A stretch of DNA of 64,000 bases from Cryptomeria japonica (lineage: Eukaryota > Streptophyta > Pinopsida > Cupressales > Cupressaceae): positions 62,001 through 126,000 of the forward strand of contig NW_026729201.1 of NCBI RefSeq assembly GCF_030272615.1. Reading direction: 5' to 3'. Both the position numbers and the translations under genes were made by a program. The notes below the pieces were generated by a model, which was not told the origin of the DNA, did not search any database, and saw only the letters and a list, made by a program, of their open reading frames with translations. Below, piece after piece: positions 1-12,129 of the stretch. How positions within the stretch are numbered: position 1 is the stretch's first letter; every line of letters starts with the position of its first letter.

Positions 1-690
1 GAGCTTGAAAGGAAAATTGTCATTCTTATAGATGAACTTGCTACTGCAAATGAGTACAAGGAAAAGTTTAAGATTATCTCAACAAAACTTGATGTGTTGT
101 TGTAGAGTTAGAAGAGTGAAGGTGACAAATGAGGTCTTGGATTAGAGAAAGGTGAAAGCTCTAGATCTTATCAAAGCAATCCTAAGTCAGAACATTAGAA
201 GAATAAAGCTAAAAGGTCTCTGGTAAGAAAACCTAATGCTCAAAAGTTCAATGGCAATTGTTTTATTTGCAGTAAATTTGGTCATAAAGCTAGTCAATAC
301 AAAAGTAGAATGAATCAAAATGGTCCATCATTCTTTAGTCAGTGTTTCAATTGGTACAAGTGTGGGAATAAATCAAGTGAATGCAGAAGTATGTCGAATA
401 ACTTTTCAAATAGAAGGAATGTTCGATGTTATGCATGCAATAGATTTGACCACATTGCTAATCAGTGTAGATCAAGAGGAAATAAAGGGAATTACATATT
501 TGGATAAGGAAATGTTGTCTTCTATAATTGCAACAAATCCAATCACATTGCAAGATTTTGTAGAAGCAAGAATGTCAACAGGAAGGGTCCGACAAACAAG
601 GACAAGAGTGTGTAGACAGATGATAAAGGTAAAGAGAAAGTGGATGAGATTAGGAATCAAATGAAAAAGAAATGGGTAAAGAAAGAGTGA
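1..690 (+). pseudogene. Ty1/copia-type gag remnant with zinc knuckles
   Basis: One forward frame, entered at the first base, reads as the C-terminal half of a copia-type gag protein, the RNA-binding nucleocapsid that packages retrotransposon RNA. A charged coiled-coil-like stretch is followed by several CCHC knuckles. The one at 427-468 is complete (C-x2-C-x4-H-x4-C). That at 259-300 has Tyr for the last Cys, one near 343-384 lacks its His, and one near 520-560 lacks its first Cys. In-frame stops at 103, 109, 130, 196, 505 and beyond make it a pseudogene, and its start lies outside the window. Multiple knuckles of this kind suggest a Sirevirus-like copia lineage, which is inference. No protease, integrase or RT follows it in frame. 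Confidence 0.75.
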
Positions 691-1165
691 TTCTGATGTA
701 TAAAATGGATCTACACCTAAATTTGGTGCTAGAAATTCTTTCGGGAATTGATTTAAGTCTATTGGCCTAGGGGGAGTTTTCTAGAAGATCGTATTCTCCC
801 CTGCTAGAGTTGGTGCTAGAATGTGACAGATTGTCAGAAGTTGTATTTTGGTATTGTAGATGTTTTGGAAGGATCTCTGAAAGGAATTGAGCAATATTGA
901 AGATCCACACCGCAGGAGAATTTTTGTGGAGTAATCTATGAAAATAGGGCATCCGAAATGTTTAGGGCAAGCATATTTATTACACCAAAAAGTTAGATAT
1001 GTGAATGATAAAAGATAACTTTTAGTTCTCATTTGTCACTTTGCATTCTGATAAAAAGAGGAGTGAGTTTTGCAAGAATATTTCTGTGTGATCTAAGTGT
1101 GAAGGCAATTATATATGAAACCCTAATCTGGCAAAGTAAGGTATTTTTTTGAGAAGCTTGTAAAA
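691..1165. other. No gene seen
   Basis: This stretch between two degenerate coding remnants has stops in all frames. A short purine run near 768-775 (AGGGGGAG) could be an old polypurine tract, but no LTR start is recognisable after it. Confidence 0.5.
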
Positions 1166-2100
1166 TTGAAATCTCTGCAAATGGATACACCTTTGGTAGT
1201 TGATACCACTGAGAGATCCCACCCAAAATTAAAAAAGAACCCTTTCAAATTTGTAGAAGATGATCCACTAAGTGCATTTTTATCCATTTCATATGGTGTT
1301 CTTCATGTCAAAGATATTAGGACATACATTCATTCAAATCTTGAGGAGTTAGGAGGATCCCAATTCTTGAATCTGTACACCAAACATATATTAGGAGAGG
1401 ATCTCAAGGCCAAACCAGAATTCAAGGTTTTGAAGGAAAATAATTTGCATAGGTTGTTAGGTTTCCAGTGTTTGATAAGAATGAGTGGGTCCGATATGTG
1501 TTAAGCAAAATTCATGATGAATTCATGTGGTTGAACCAGTCATTTAAGATCACTAAGGATGCAATTAGGATTGTAATTGGTCTAAGCTCATTTGGTGGAT
1601 TGCCTACACTCCTATCTATGAAGAATCAAATGGTTACTGATGCAATTGGTTCCAAATTTGAAAAAAGGGCTATGGCAATCAATGATATTATTGAGCTAGA
1701 TGTAAAGTTTGCTTCTATGGTTATCGAATACAAGGTATACCACTCCAGTCGGGAGAATTCGATATCTGATATTGCTATTTATGTTGCATAGTAGATGGTG
1801 AAGTAAAACAAGGAGTATGATATGTGTGAGCTACTCTGGGGATAGCTTATGAAAATTTTGACTAGTATTAAGAAGGACAAGAAGAATACATTCAAATATG
1901 GCACCTTGATCTTATGTTTATTCTTCTATTTCATGAATGAGATTTTGGGTATTGGTAATGTTCAATGGGCTAGTAATAGACCGATGGAAGTCCAGATTAG
2001 AGATCTTTTATATAGCATTGGAGATAGCAAAACCTAGAGAACTGCACTTTGGGGATACTTCAAGAACTTCCAGAGCATGATGCAGGGGAGGGAAAGGATC
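1166..2100 (+). pseudogene. Degenerate retroelement-associated protein
   Basis: Two overlapping forward frames, about 1166-1504 and 1468-1791, join by a frameshift near 1465-1500 into one protein-like sequence. A further open piece from 1849 to 2037 carries a hydrophobic run (LILCLFFYFMNE). Motifs such as FKITKDAIRIVIGL and WASNRPMEVQIRDLLYSIG resemble, as I recall it, a plant transposon-associated domain that occurs in many retrotransposon-derived proteins. I cannot verify the family without a search. At least two stops and one frameshift make it non-functional. It follows the zinc-knuckle remnant on the same strand, so the two may derive from one element. The function is unknown. Confidence 0.4.
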
Positions 2101-2229
2101 CCAAAAATAATGTTTGATGTAACAAAATGAGCCAAAAAAATTTCCTACAATAAAATTTACCCAAAAAATCACTTGGTTCAACTAGGTCGAATACATGATC
2201 GAAATCAATGGATGCTTCCATCTGGTTCA

Positions 2230-5200
2230 ACTATAGTGCTCTGGGAATTTGATAGGTATCAATGGGAAGCAACAGTCTACAAGACCATTTGTCAACCCAC
2301 TCTTGTGATTCACATTCTTCCCACAAAAAATACATACATGAAGAGCAAAAACATATAATTTGTCTAGTATAAATTACCGGTGAACTCGCATTTGAACTTC
2401 GAAATGAGTGCATGTCACTGGATCTTGCAACTGTACAACAATCTTGATAGTTTTCAATATCAGATTCAGTTATCAACCAAAAATATCTATGAACCATTGA
2501 TGTACTTGCATTACCTAGTCCCATTGTAGAGTTACACCATCGCACAATTGTTGTTGCATCTGTCAACTCAGCACCACCTTTGTACTTCAATTCTTCTCTA
2601 GCTAGGGCTCTTTTTATGCATGCTCCTGCACCATCATGCTCTCCCTTTCCATGTCCACCCTCAATGTAATTCCAAATATGTTGTACACCACTTTTCACAT
2701 GCATACTACTCAACCAATAGAACATTGTTGCATTTTTTAATTGCAAGTTGCAATTATCTGACCATGTTATGTGTTGCTTGTATCATATGTTCCTTTCCCT
2801 TAAACTATCATAGAAAAATTTAAAGCATCCTTGCACAAACTTTGACGAATGTGTAAAATCATCACTTATGTAGAAGTGATACTCTCTTACAACCTTTCTA
2901 TCCCCTCTGTGCTATCATTTGCATGCATGACTACTATGTGTACAAAAATAGAAACTTGTGTAGAATGGTAATACATAGACTGCACTTCATTTTGAGGTTG
3001 TAGTGTTTAATTTTTGGCAAAATCAACTATAGAGACAATGGTACCAAGAGAAAATGTGTCCTTGCATAACTTGAATTGTTCATCTAACCACCGAGCTCCA
3101 TGTGTATGCATTATGTACTCATAAACTAGTTTCTCTTTAAACATTCTCATAAAATCAGCTACACATATATCATTTTTCACTAACTCACATCTCTTCAATT
3201 CTTTTCCATCTTTAATCCCATATGTCACTATCTTTTACTTTCCAAAAGATAATAGTTTCTTACTAATTTCATGTGTGCTATCCAAATGTAGACATCTTGG
3301 CAAATGGTGCAAGCCACCACATGTAGCACAAAATATCATAAATGAAATAAAGAGCTAAATAAATATTAAATATCAAATGAACTATTGAACCATAGGCAAA
3401 TAAATAAATAAATACTCAAGGCGAATAAATTAAATACATTAAAATGAGCATTATTAATTATAAAATCACACATCAAGGATCTCATAATTAATCTAAACAT
3501 TATCAAATAAATCAACCATCTCTAAACATACTCACAATAATGAAAAGATCAAACTCACTAACTGATGTGGAGAATTACGCCAAGATGCTTACGACACTTG
3601 GTGCACATCTTAGACCTAGAGTATATGAAAGGAACTCATGTCATCTCTGAACCACATAAACCATTGGAATTAAAGACATGCTTAGACCTGTGAAGCTAGG
3701 TGGAGTTGATGTATGGTACCCGCAAGATCCTACAACCATAAAACAACGATAAAACATATGCATATATCTGATAACAGACAAGTGATAGGGAATCGTGATG
3801 GCACATCCCGCTCATAATGAGTGATGTGACATCGTCCCTCTCATGAAGACAGTCATACAATAGTCAAACACATCTCATCATATGTAACCATGAAATAGGG
3901 TTAGCATAATCATAATCAACATCAAATCCATGATCAACATAATCTATCAATGATCCATCACATAGTAAGCATATGAAAATCATCACATACATATATCCAT
4001 CACATCACATGATCACTAATGATAGTATCAACATCCATATAGATCATCAAAATAGAACATGTCCAATAGTGTCTAGCATCAATAGTAAGTAACTGAAACA
4101 TATGAGTAATCATCATCCAAATCATCAAATATAGTCTAGATAAGTCTATCAAACATAAAATAAAAGTCAGCTCTAGTCAAAATAGGTCAAGTCAAGGGTG
4201 GACATTGAATGCATGGAAAATTCAATATGCATCCTACAACAACACGTGGTGCGTACATGATTAATCTTAACATAAAAAGGTTTTGCCATTCAAAAAATCT
4301 TTGACTAATTCTTATTTGAGGAAACTTTTGAAGGAATCTTTCATAAAAATTTGTTTCAGTCATATCCAAATAGTGTTTGGCATGTGGCTCACGATTTCTA
4401 GATTCAATTCGCCTTCTAACAACATCTCTTTGGTTAGGCGAAACCCTTGTGTTTTCATGCCAAAAAATTTCTATTAATGTTCTTAGTGCATCAACAACAA
4501 CCTTGTCTTTGTGTGGTAGTCTACCCGAGAACGCCCAAAGAGAATTTTTGTTAGGATCCTCTATTTTCTCCCGCCTATCTAATTCTTTACGTAATGTTGT
4601 TCTACTTATGTTTAATGACTTAATTGTTTTGCTTATCAAATGATATTTTTTTATTTTCTTGCTCATTATGGTTGATGTAATAACATGTCTAGTAACATTA
4701 GAATCTTTAGTGCATGATTTTGAACCAATATCTTGATATGCATCAAATATATTTCTCACAATAGTTCTTTTGCTATTACTTTTGGATTATCTTAGGCCTA
4801 GAATTTTCATTGTCTCTCAAAAATTCAAATTTTTAATCATTTCAACAATTAATTGGCATCTTGCAGTTTGATTTAAGTTTTCAAAATAGTTTTCCCATAT
4901 TCTTTTAACAATTCTCCTATAAGTTCATTCATTCATTTTATCAGGCATTAGCTTCAAAATATTCTCATCAATATCAATTAGATACTTTGGTTTCCTATGA
5001 ATGATTCTAGGAGGTGTTAACATTGGTGCATTGCATGCATTAGGTACATTCATCACATCAAATAGAGTATGTGTATGTTCATCATTGCGTACATTAGGTA
5101 CATTCATTTCATTAGGTTCATACATTAAATAAAATGTTGTTGGTGCATCTTCATCATTTGTTTGATTATTCATTCTGATCTCTTCTTCAATTGTATTATG

Positions 5201-5351
5201 TTCAATTCATAAATCGAATTGAGATGTTGAGGATGACATAACTTCTTGTCCCATTTCTCTTATGTCACATAATTTCTTCATACATTGCCTTTGTCTTTCC
5301 TTTTCAGCCTCTCATTGTTCCATCGTTCCTCACTTGTTCTTTCCCATCGTT
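2230..5351 (-). pseudogene. Transposase-like pseudogene, uncharacterised GHGKG family
   Basis: On the minus strand, separate pieces follow the domain order of an uncharacterised eukaryotic transposon-associated family. An acidic N-terminus starts near 5351, and a helical middle region (4759-4187) ends, after a frameshift, in a Cys/His cluster reading RTTCCCRMHIEF near 4225. After an interruption come CATCGGL near 3330, a VDFAKN block (Asp codon 3022-3024), a WSDNC block (Asp 2756-2758) and IEGGHGKGEHDG (Glu 2660-2662), followed by KRA. Three well-spaced acidic residues of this type would suit an RNase H-fold DDE nuclease; that is my inference, not an established assignment. Several stops and at least three frameshifts show it is dead. 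No terminal inverted repeats were identified. Confidence 0.6.
3341..4150. other. Non-coding interruption of the transposase-like pseudogene
   Basis: About 800 bp of AT-rich sequence separates the Cys/His cluster from the CATCGGL block of the minus-strand pseudogene and does not continue the protein in any frame. It contains scattered ATCAT and CATCA runs. It may be an intron or a later insertion. I found no clear splice sites or target duplication. Confidence 0.4.
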
Positions 5352-5814
5352 AATACTGGTTGTCCTAAATAGAATCAATTTACATATATATGTAAATAAA
5401 AGTTCTTAAACAATCAAATAACCATAAAATTGAGCATTATCATTATTGTATTAAATAAAAACAATTAAACAATCACAATAACATTGACCAAACTAATAAG
5501 AACAGTAATTCAATCATTTGAAATCATGAAAAACAAAATTTTTACTTACTTCTACATATAAAACTGTCACAAAAGCGAAGTAACAGTTGCAACGGGGCCT
5601 TCAACGACCTCAAAAACTTTTTTTGAGGCCATTGAGGTTGTTGGGAAACTAAAAGTATGTTCAACAACCGTTTACGCGGTATGTTCAGTAACCTCATGCA
5701 CGCTTTAGTCCCTAAAAATGCTCAGTAGGCTAATGTCCATATTCCTAGTACCCTGTATGCGCTTTTAACTAATCAAAACCTCATGTGTGTTACTTGCAGT
5801 AAAGAAAATGTGAA
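5352..5814. other. Upstream flank of the transposase-like pseudogene, with hairpin
   Basis: No gene is seen. Near 5605-5645 a CCTCAAAAA arm pairs with TTTTTGAGG, inside a wider pair of CAACGACCTCAA and TTGAGGTTGTTG, giving a nested stem-loop. It could lie near the 5' end of the minus-strand element. Confidence 0.4.
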
Positions 5815-6114
5815 GGAAAAGGGAGGGAGGGAGGGGGAGGGAGAGGGAGGGGGGACATAGAGAGAGAGGGAAGGAGATAGAGGGAGAGGGAGAGAGAGAG
5901 GGGCGGGAGAGAGGATGGAGAGGGAGAGAAAGGGGGAGAGAGAGAGGGAGAGGGAGGGGGATAAAGAGAGAGAGGGAGAGAGAGAGAGAGAGGGGGGAGA
6001 GAGAGAGAGAGGTAGATAGAGGGGGGGAGAGAGAGAGGGGTGGGAGAGAGGATGGAGAGGGAGAGGGAGGGAGAGGGAGAGAAAGGGGAGAGGGAGAGAG
6101 AGAGGGGGGAGAGG

Positions 6115-6163
<49 letters not shown>
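5815..6163. repeat. GA-rich microsatellite
   Basis: An almost pure purine strand of GA and GGGA runs, interrupted by short GATA/GATG pieces, ends in a pure (GA)n run near 6120-6160. It directly precedes the BTB fragment and probably marks the truncation point of that gene copy. Confidence 0.9.
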
Positions 6164-6210
6164 CAGATTAAGGACATTCCATTGTCTTTTATTTTATAAT
6201 ATATTGGCAA

Positions 6211-6648
6211 GTGAATAGGTCAGATGGTTTTAGAGCCATGTTTGAAGGGGATCTAATGATTCAAAAGAAAGGATTGATTGTGATAAAGGAGGTGGGAGAT
6301 AAGATTATTATGTTCCAAGTGGTATATAACAAGATGGGTAAACAAAATATAATGATGAAAGAGGTGGGAGGAGAAAGTATTGTGTTTCAGGTTGCAAGTT
6401 TCATGGAGAATGAAAGAGTAGAAGTGATAGTGGAGGAGGTAGGAAGAGAAAGCTTGAAAGTGCTTCTGAATTTTCTCTACACAAGAAAAGTGGGTGATAG
6501 TGAATTTTTTGCCAATTATAAACAACTTGCAAGGCTTGCAGCCAATTTTCAGATAAAGAAGTTGTTTACCAAGTTGAATTTGTGTATGGATGGGGTATGG
6601 AGGAAGGGAGAGAGGGGGACCATGCTGGTTTGTTATTTTTGTAAGTAG
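6211..6648 (+). pseudogene. BTB/POZ domain fragment
   Basis: The reading frame contains hallmarks of a BTB/POZ protein-interaction domain, the fold used by substrate adaptors of cullin-3 ubiquitin ligases. FRAMFEGDL lies near the start, LLNFLYT in the middle, and LARLAANFQIKKLF in the later helical part. The usual N-terminal strand and helix are missing: the frame opens with GTG after a GA tract, so the copy is 5' truncated. Between the first and second motifs a segment of about 22-24 residues, each containing an EVG core, occurs three times, which a normal BTB domain does not have. It ends in a stop after CYFCK inside a repeat unit. It is most likely a gene fragment carried into repeat DNA. 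Confidence 0.6.
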
Positions 6649-6967
6649 TATTGGTACTGCTTTTTATATTGTAATAATGGTTCATCTTGCCACCTTAGGA
6701 CACCATATGACCCCTTTGGACATCACATGCTCCTAAAGGGTCATGTGGTGTGCTAAGGGGTCACTTGATGTCATTAGGTGTTATGTGGGGTCCTAGGGGA
6801 GAGAGAGAGGGGGGGGAGAGTGTTGGTATGTTATTATTGTAAGCAATATTGGTACTGCTTTTTATATTGTAATAAAGGTTCATCTTGCCACCTTACGACA
6901 CCATAATTCAATCTTGTCATCTTAACCCCATAGGACATCATATACTCCTAAAGGGTCATGTGGTGTT

Positions 6968-7054
<87 letters not shown>

Positions 7055-7347
7055 GTGAGATGGGTGAGGAAGGGAGGGAGGGAGGGAGGGAGAGGGGAAT
7101 AATATAGGGAGGGAGGGAGATGGGGTGGGAGGAAGAGATGTCACATGATGTCATTAATGGTCACGTGGGGTCCTAATTGAGCCACGCATGTGTTACAACA
7201 CCATATGACCCCTTAATATATCATACATAGTCTGAAGGGGTCATATGGCATCATTGGGGGTCATGCAGGGTCATAATGGGGCCACACATGTGTTAGAACA
7301 TCATATGACCCCTTAGGACATCATATGGTCTTAAGGGGTCATATTTG
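6620..7347. repeat. Diverged tandem block with CATATGACCCC palindromes
   Basis: A unit starting near 6624 (TTGTAAGTAGTATTGGTACT) recurs near 6820, about 198 bp later, including adjoining GA stretches. Within and after it, CATATGACCCCTTA is followed after a short gap by TAAGGGGTCATATG, giving imperfect palindromes near 6702-6750, 7201-7252 and 7303-7347 and a decayed one near 6929-6963. Confidence 0.7.
6971..7130. repeat. GA microsatellite
   Basis: A pure (GA)n run of about 80 bp is followed by GGGA repeats. Open frames over it on either strand are low-complexity artefacts. Confidence 0.95.
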
Positions 7348-7393
7348 TGCTAAAGGACCTTACATGATGTCATTAGGTGTTATGTGGGTTCCC

Positions 7394-7396
<3 letters not shown>

Positions 7397-7446
<50 letters not shown>
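7397..7446. repeat. GA microsatellite
   Basis: A pure (GA)n run of about 50 bp follows the last palindromic unit. Confidence 0.95.
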
Positions 7447-7449
<3 letters not shown>

Positions 7450-7720
7450 TACAATGTACAATAAGATATCAAAAGGCAATATATCAATATACATGTACAT
7501 ACATATATACATATAATACACATAAAATATCAAAAGATAACACACATACATACATATTATATATATATATATTATAAACATACATATATGTATATATACA
7601 TCATACACTGTATATTATATACATATTACATACATACATATGTGTGTGTATATATATACACATATACATATATACATATATGTATGCACACACACACATT
7701 TTAAACATACACATTAATTT
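7447..7720. repeat. ACATATAT-rich low-complexity tract
   Basis: Alternating purine-pyrimidine sequence (ATATAC, ACATAC, TGTGTG, CACACA) with no coding potential. Confidence 0.85.
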
Positions 7721-7765
7721 CTTTATGTTATAGTATCACAGGAAGAATCGCGTACGCGATATTTT

Positions 7766-7875
7766 CTCCTTAGAATCACATGCACGCTGCTTATTCAAAT
7801 AAAAACCCATACACATTTCTTATTCAAAACAAACCCCGTACACATTTCTTATTCAAAAGAAACCTCGTACACGCT
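7766..7875 (+). repeat. 29-bp minisatellite, three to four units
   Basis: Units beginning CTTATTCAAA and ending GTACACATTT lie at 7790-7818, 7819-7847 and 7848-7875. A more decayed unit lies just upstream. Confidence 0.8.
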
Positions 7876-8039
7876 CTTATCTGTTTAGGCTTGTGAATAG
7901 GCTTGGACGACAAAGTTGCAGTTTGGAAGTTTGATTTCCCTCCATTTCCCTCATTTTTGATATGTTTTGTTTTATGAACTTGGTTTCTTGAATTTTTCAT
8001 CATAAGGTTTACACTTCATCAAGTGGGTATTTCTAAAAT

Positions 8040-8765
8040 TGCCACCATATTTTCACCCATCTTCTGATCTTTCTAACCATATAATTTTTTTTAAATTTGA
8101 ACAACAATAACATTATTATTGAATTTCTTTTGCCAGTGTCTCCATAGTTCTCAGAGACATATGTGTACCATTTTTTTAATAACTTTTGATCTACTTAGCC
8201 AAATTTTAAAAACTTTATATAATATTGTAGTGCACTTGATTCTTTACAATTTAAAAAAAAAATCCATTTTCTATTGTTTTGGTGCAAGTTATGCTTCGTG
8301 CATGAACAAGTACTCGATTTTAAGGATGTGCTCGATTGAAAGAATCATAAAATCCAAAATACTCAACAAAAAATTACAAAAAAATATGCACCTTCTAGTG
8401 CTCACTCTTACCTATCTTTTTGCCAAAGGATTTGTCAAAATACTAAATCTAACTATGACTTTTTGGATGCGCATGTCATACACTATGTTATGTTTTTCAG
8501 AAAAAAATAGGGTCTATTTTTTGTGCTTGAAGGATTTGACCCCCTTAATCTTATCCAATTTTGAAAAAAATTAGTAGTTTGGAAACTAGATTCAGAGTAC
8601 TACAATCTTTGTTCTTTGAGTATTTTCATATCTTGAGTGGATGACTCTCAACTTTCTCCTCCAAGTTTAGGTTTACCTGATATCAAAAAGAAAAAAAGTG
8701 TCCACTTATACCCCCCTTTTTGCACACCATCTTGGTGCACTTACCCACATATTATTCCTATACCA
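8040..8765 (+). repeat. Dispersed repeat copy A
   Basis: By eye this aligns with 52040-52740 (same orientation) and with 57843-58560 (reversed). Shared landmarks in order are a TTTTGCCAGTGT-like block, a GTTATGTTTTTCAG-like block, CCCCCTTAATCTTATCC, TTAGTAGTTTGGAAACTAGATT, and a terminal TGGTGCACTTACCC. Its open frame of about 150 codons is not shared between copies and is not considered coding. It may be part of an old LTR. Confidence 0.7.
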
Positions 8766-9505
8766 ACTTTCAACAATGGGCACCATTGCTAATAAGGGAT
8801 GTTTTTGTAGGGTTCTTAGACCCTTGACCTTATTAGTGACTAAGGGCTTGTTTATGGCTGCGGGGGGTGGTCAACAAGTCTTTTAGGCATTGGTTGCAAT
8901 GCTAGGGAATCTCTTTGTTGAGACCTACCTAATGGGGTTTATTGCAATTGGTAGCACCTGAAGAACCAACACCTACATTATTCATTGCCTATACCGTGCA
9001 CCTATTCCTTTACTAGAGATATTTATATTTAACATCATGTTTTATGTATTTTAAGATATATTAGATGATCATATTTCCATCTTTATTTGATGTTTGTAAT
9101 ATTGTAACCCATTGGGTGTGTATGCATTGCTTCATTTACTATATATTGAATATGTACACTTGACATTTTCTTTGAGGGTTTAGGTATATGATATTTCTCC
9201 ACATATGTTATTTACCAATGGTGGTTATTTTAGAGATATCACATTGGTCCTTGTCTATATGTCATCCCTTATTGTACTTTAATTGAGTATGAGGTATGTA
9301 TTGTGTGACCCTATATAAATTCACATCGAAAATAAAGGTGATTCTAGAATCTATTTGTGTTGTATGTTACATCTAATTGCATGTTTTAATTTAATGGCCT
9401 TTTTTTTTCATAAACATTTTTAATGAATCAATTAGTTTCTAGTTAAATGCTTTTGTGAGTTCTAGAAAACATAAATATCATTAATTCTTTGAATTTAATC
9501 AAATG
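8766..9505. other. No gene seen
   Basis: AT-rich sequence with no recognisable coding or repeat structure. Confidence 0.5.
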
Positions 9506-12090
9506 TAATTTGTAATGCCCCACTAGGAAACCCCAAAGGGATTAAGCTAAAACACAAGAATAGAGTGAAAATAATTTTTTTTTTTGAAATTAAACACAAC
9601 ACAATGATACAACGAGATATCAAAGTACAGGTTACACAACAGAAGACATCAACTAACACCTAAAGAGTTTCCCAACGTGATTACTTAATTCCACATATAT
9701 AGATCACATGATAAGGTTCATCCATTAAGATTTATTCATACCTTACGTTCAAGATTTCATTAAAATATAAGCCGTGCATCTAATTTAAAACACACTTGAA
9801 TTTCATCATAAACTAATGAGATCTTTCCATGCATACTTAATTTCCTTAACAATAACTAAATATATCCCATTATTCTAATTTACATTCTTTCATAATCCAA
9901 TTTACTGCATTTAAAAGATGACTGCATACATGCATTTATGATTACTTTCATCTTATCCACTTTATACATTCTAACATAATGCCATCCATACATGCTAAAA
10001 CTAAACAGGAAACATAAGAACATAAGCATCACATAACACCAAATTGATATCGGAGTTCACCCCTAGAGGGCTACATCTCTGGGTCTGCTCAACTGTAAGA
10101 CCCCTCTGATCATTAAATAAGTTAAGAATACATAAGGTTCACATCATTTACAACCCTGCCATCAAGGCGAACATAACCAATAAACAAATGACCACATCGG
10201 TCAAAAAAAAACATAAATTATCCTTGAATAGGAAAGGATCCAACTGAACATAATAGAAGCAAATACATAGTTCCACTGGAGCATCCACAAAAATAAGTCA
10301 TCGCAACCCAAGGTCTAGCATGATATCAAGTACTCACAAGGGCATAAGCAACAGGACAACTCCACAAAAGTGATCCTATCAAGACAACACAACAACATAC
10401 TAGCGAACGTAGGGGATAAGTGTCATCACACAACCCAATATGGTTACCATGGCAGGTCTTCATAGGTTCTAGCCCCATCCACTGGGTTACCCTAGCAACC
10501 TATTCCGAACCTCCAGCCCATCCAAGCCTCATGTGGACCCACACATCCTTTCGTGAAGACAAGGATGATGGTTTGCCATTTCAGGCCTTCTCACTGCATG
10601 TCGAGTTTGTGTTAGCACTCATCCCATGTGTGAGGCACAATTATCTTACTTAGTGATTCATTAACTAACTCTCTAATATACTATAAGGTTATCACTTATT
10701 AGACACACTTTCGATGGGTTACCTAGCAACCACTTTGGGCGCGACCCCTAATCGAAAGCCACTTTCCCTTATGACACTAAACTATACTCAAACGAACTCA
10801 AAAAACTAAGAAATAAACATGGTCAAGCAACAGAGTTCAAAATGGAGGGAACAGCCATTTGGTCAAACACGACTTCATATGAGGTGCATTGACAGACGGT
10901 ACTCTAACTAGAGACCTGGCCAGCTATGGTCAACCACCAAACATCATTTGACACCCGCATAAAGGATATGACCATTTACAACACTACCACTAAACAACAG
11001 TCAAACTCGATACCGAGGACAAAAACAGGTACCCCAAATCAATCCATACAACAGGGTCCAATCAAACAAAGCAAGGCTTGCCATTACTTAAGCAAAAGTG
11101 AATACAAAAATTAAAACTTGCATAGGTGATAACCAGTAGAGACAATCTTTTCCCATATTGATTTAAACATAAAAGTCGATCAAGTTTTCTAAATGATCTA
11201 AGTTAGATTGCAGTTATCTGCAGTTATCTACCTCATCTAGGTACAGGTTGTTCTTGGTTTTCTAACTCACTAAGCTCGTTGCATCTAAACATAACATAAT
11301 TGCATCATTACGATTTTTTAAACCAAGTTCACATGAATATAATTAAATAAACATTAACCGAATAAATATGCTATTTAATCTCCAAATAAAACATCATGGT
11401 CATACTGGTTTGAAAATGATTTCTTCAAGTTCATTTTTTCCAAAGCCAAGTTACACTATATAGATCAAGGAAATATATACATATAAGGAACCCAATTATA
11501 AATAATCCATTCCCAACTTGACAAATTATTTCCTTACGTACATAAAGAAAAGAAAACCAAAATAAAATATTAATTACTATATATTTATTAATTCATGATT
11601 AATAAAATATAAATAATTAATAATGAATAACAAAATAACAAATTAAGTATCTAATTAGAAAAATATGCATTAATAATAAAATAGAATTTGAAAATTAATT
11701 AATGCATATTTGTCACTTATACAATTAATTAATTACAAAATAATCATAAATTATTAATTAAATGCCATATTTAAACTTCATTAAAAACTTAATTTAAAAT
11801 TAACATTTAAATAATATTAAACTACTATATATTTTTTTGATAAAAAAAATATATTAAAAAAAAACAATTTTTAAAAAAATAATATAAAGGGGGGAGGGTA
11901 CCCACATGGACCCCCATGTGGGTCCCCCCTTGGTAGCTCAGGCTATCCATCGTAGCACTACTACCAAAAGGTAGCAGTCTGCTAGCCTTTTGGTAGCAAC
12001 GCTACCAATAGGTAGTAGCCACTACCTTTGGTAGTGACTACCTCTCGCGTGGTGGGGGTTTATTCCCTGCCACGTGGGTATTATTAAATT

Positions 12091-12129
<39 letters not shown>

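Noticed and set aside
8119-8574. Frame of 151 codons in repeat copy A
   Set aside because: Copies B and C of the same repeat do not preserve the frame.
10420-10653. Frame of 77 codons inside the solo LTR
   Set aside because: No gag or pol features, and LTRs of this type are non-coding.
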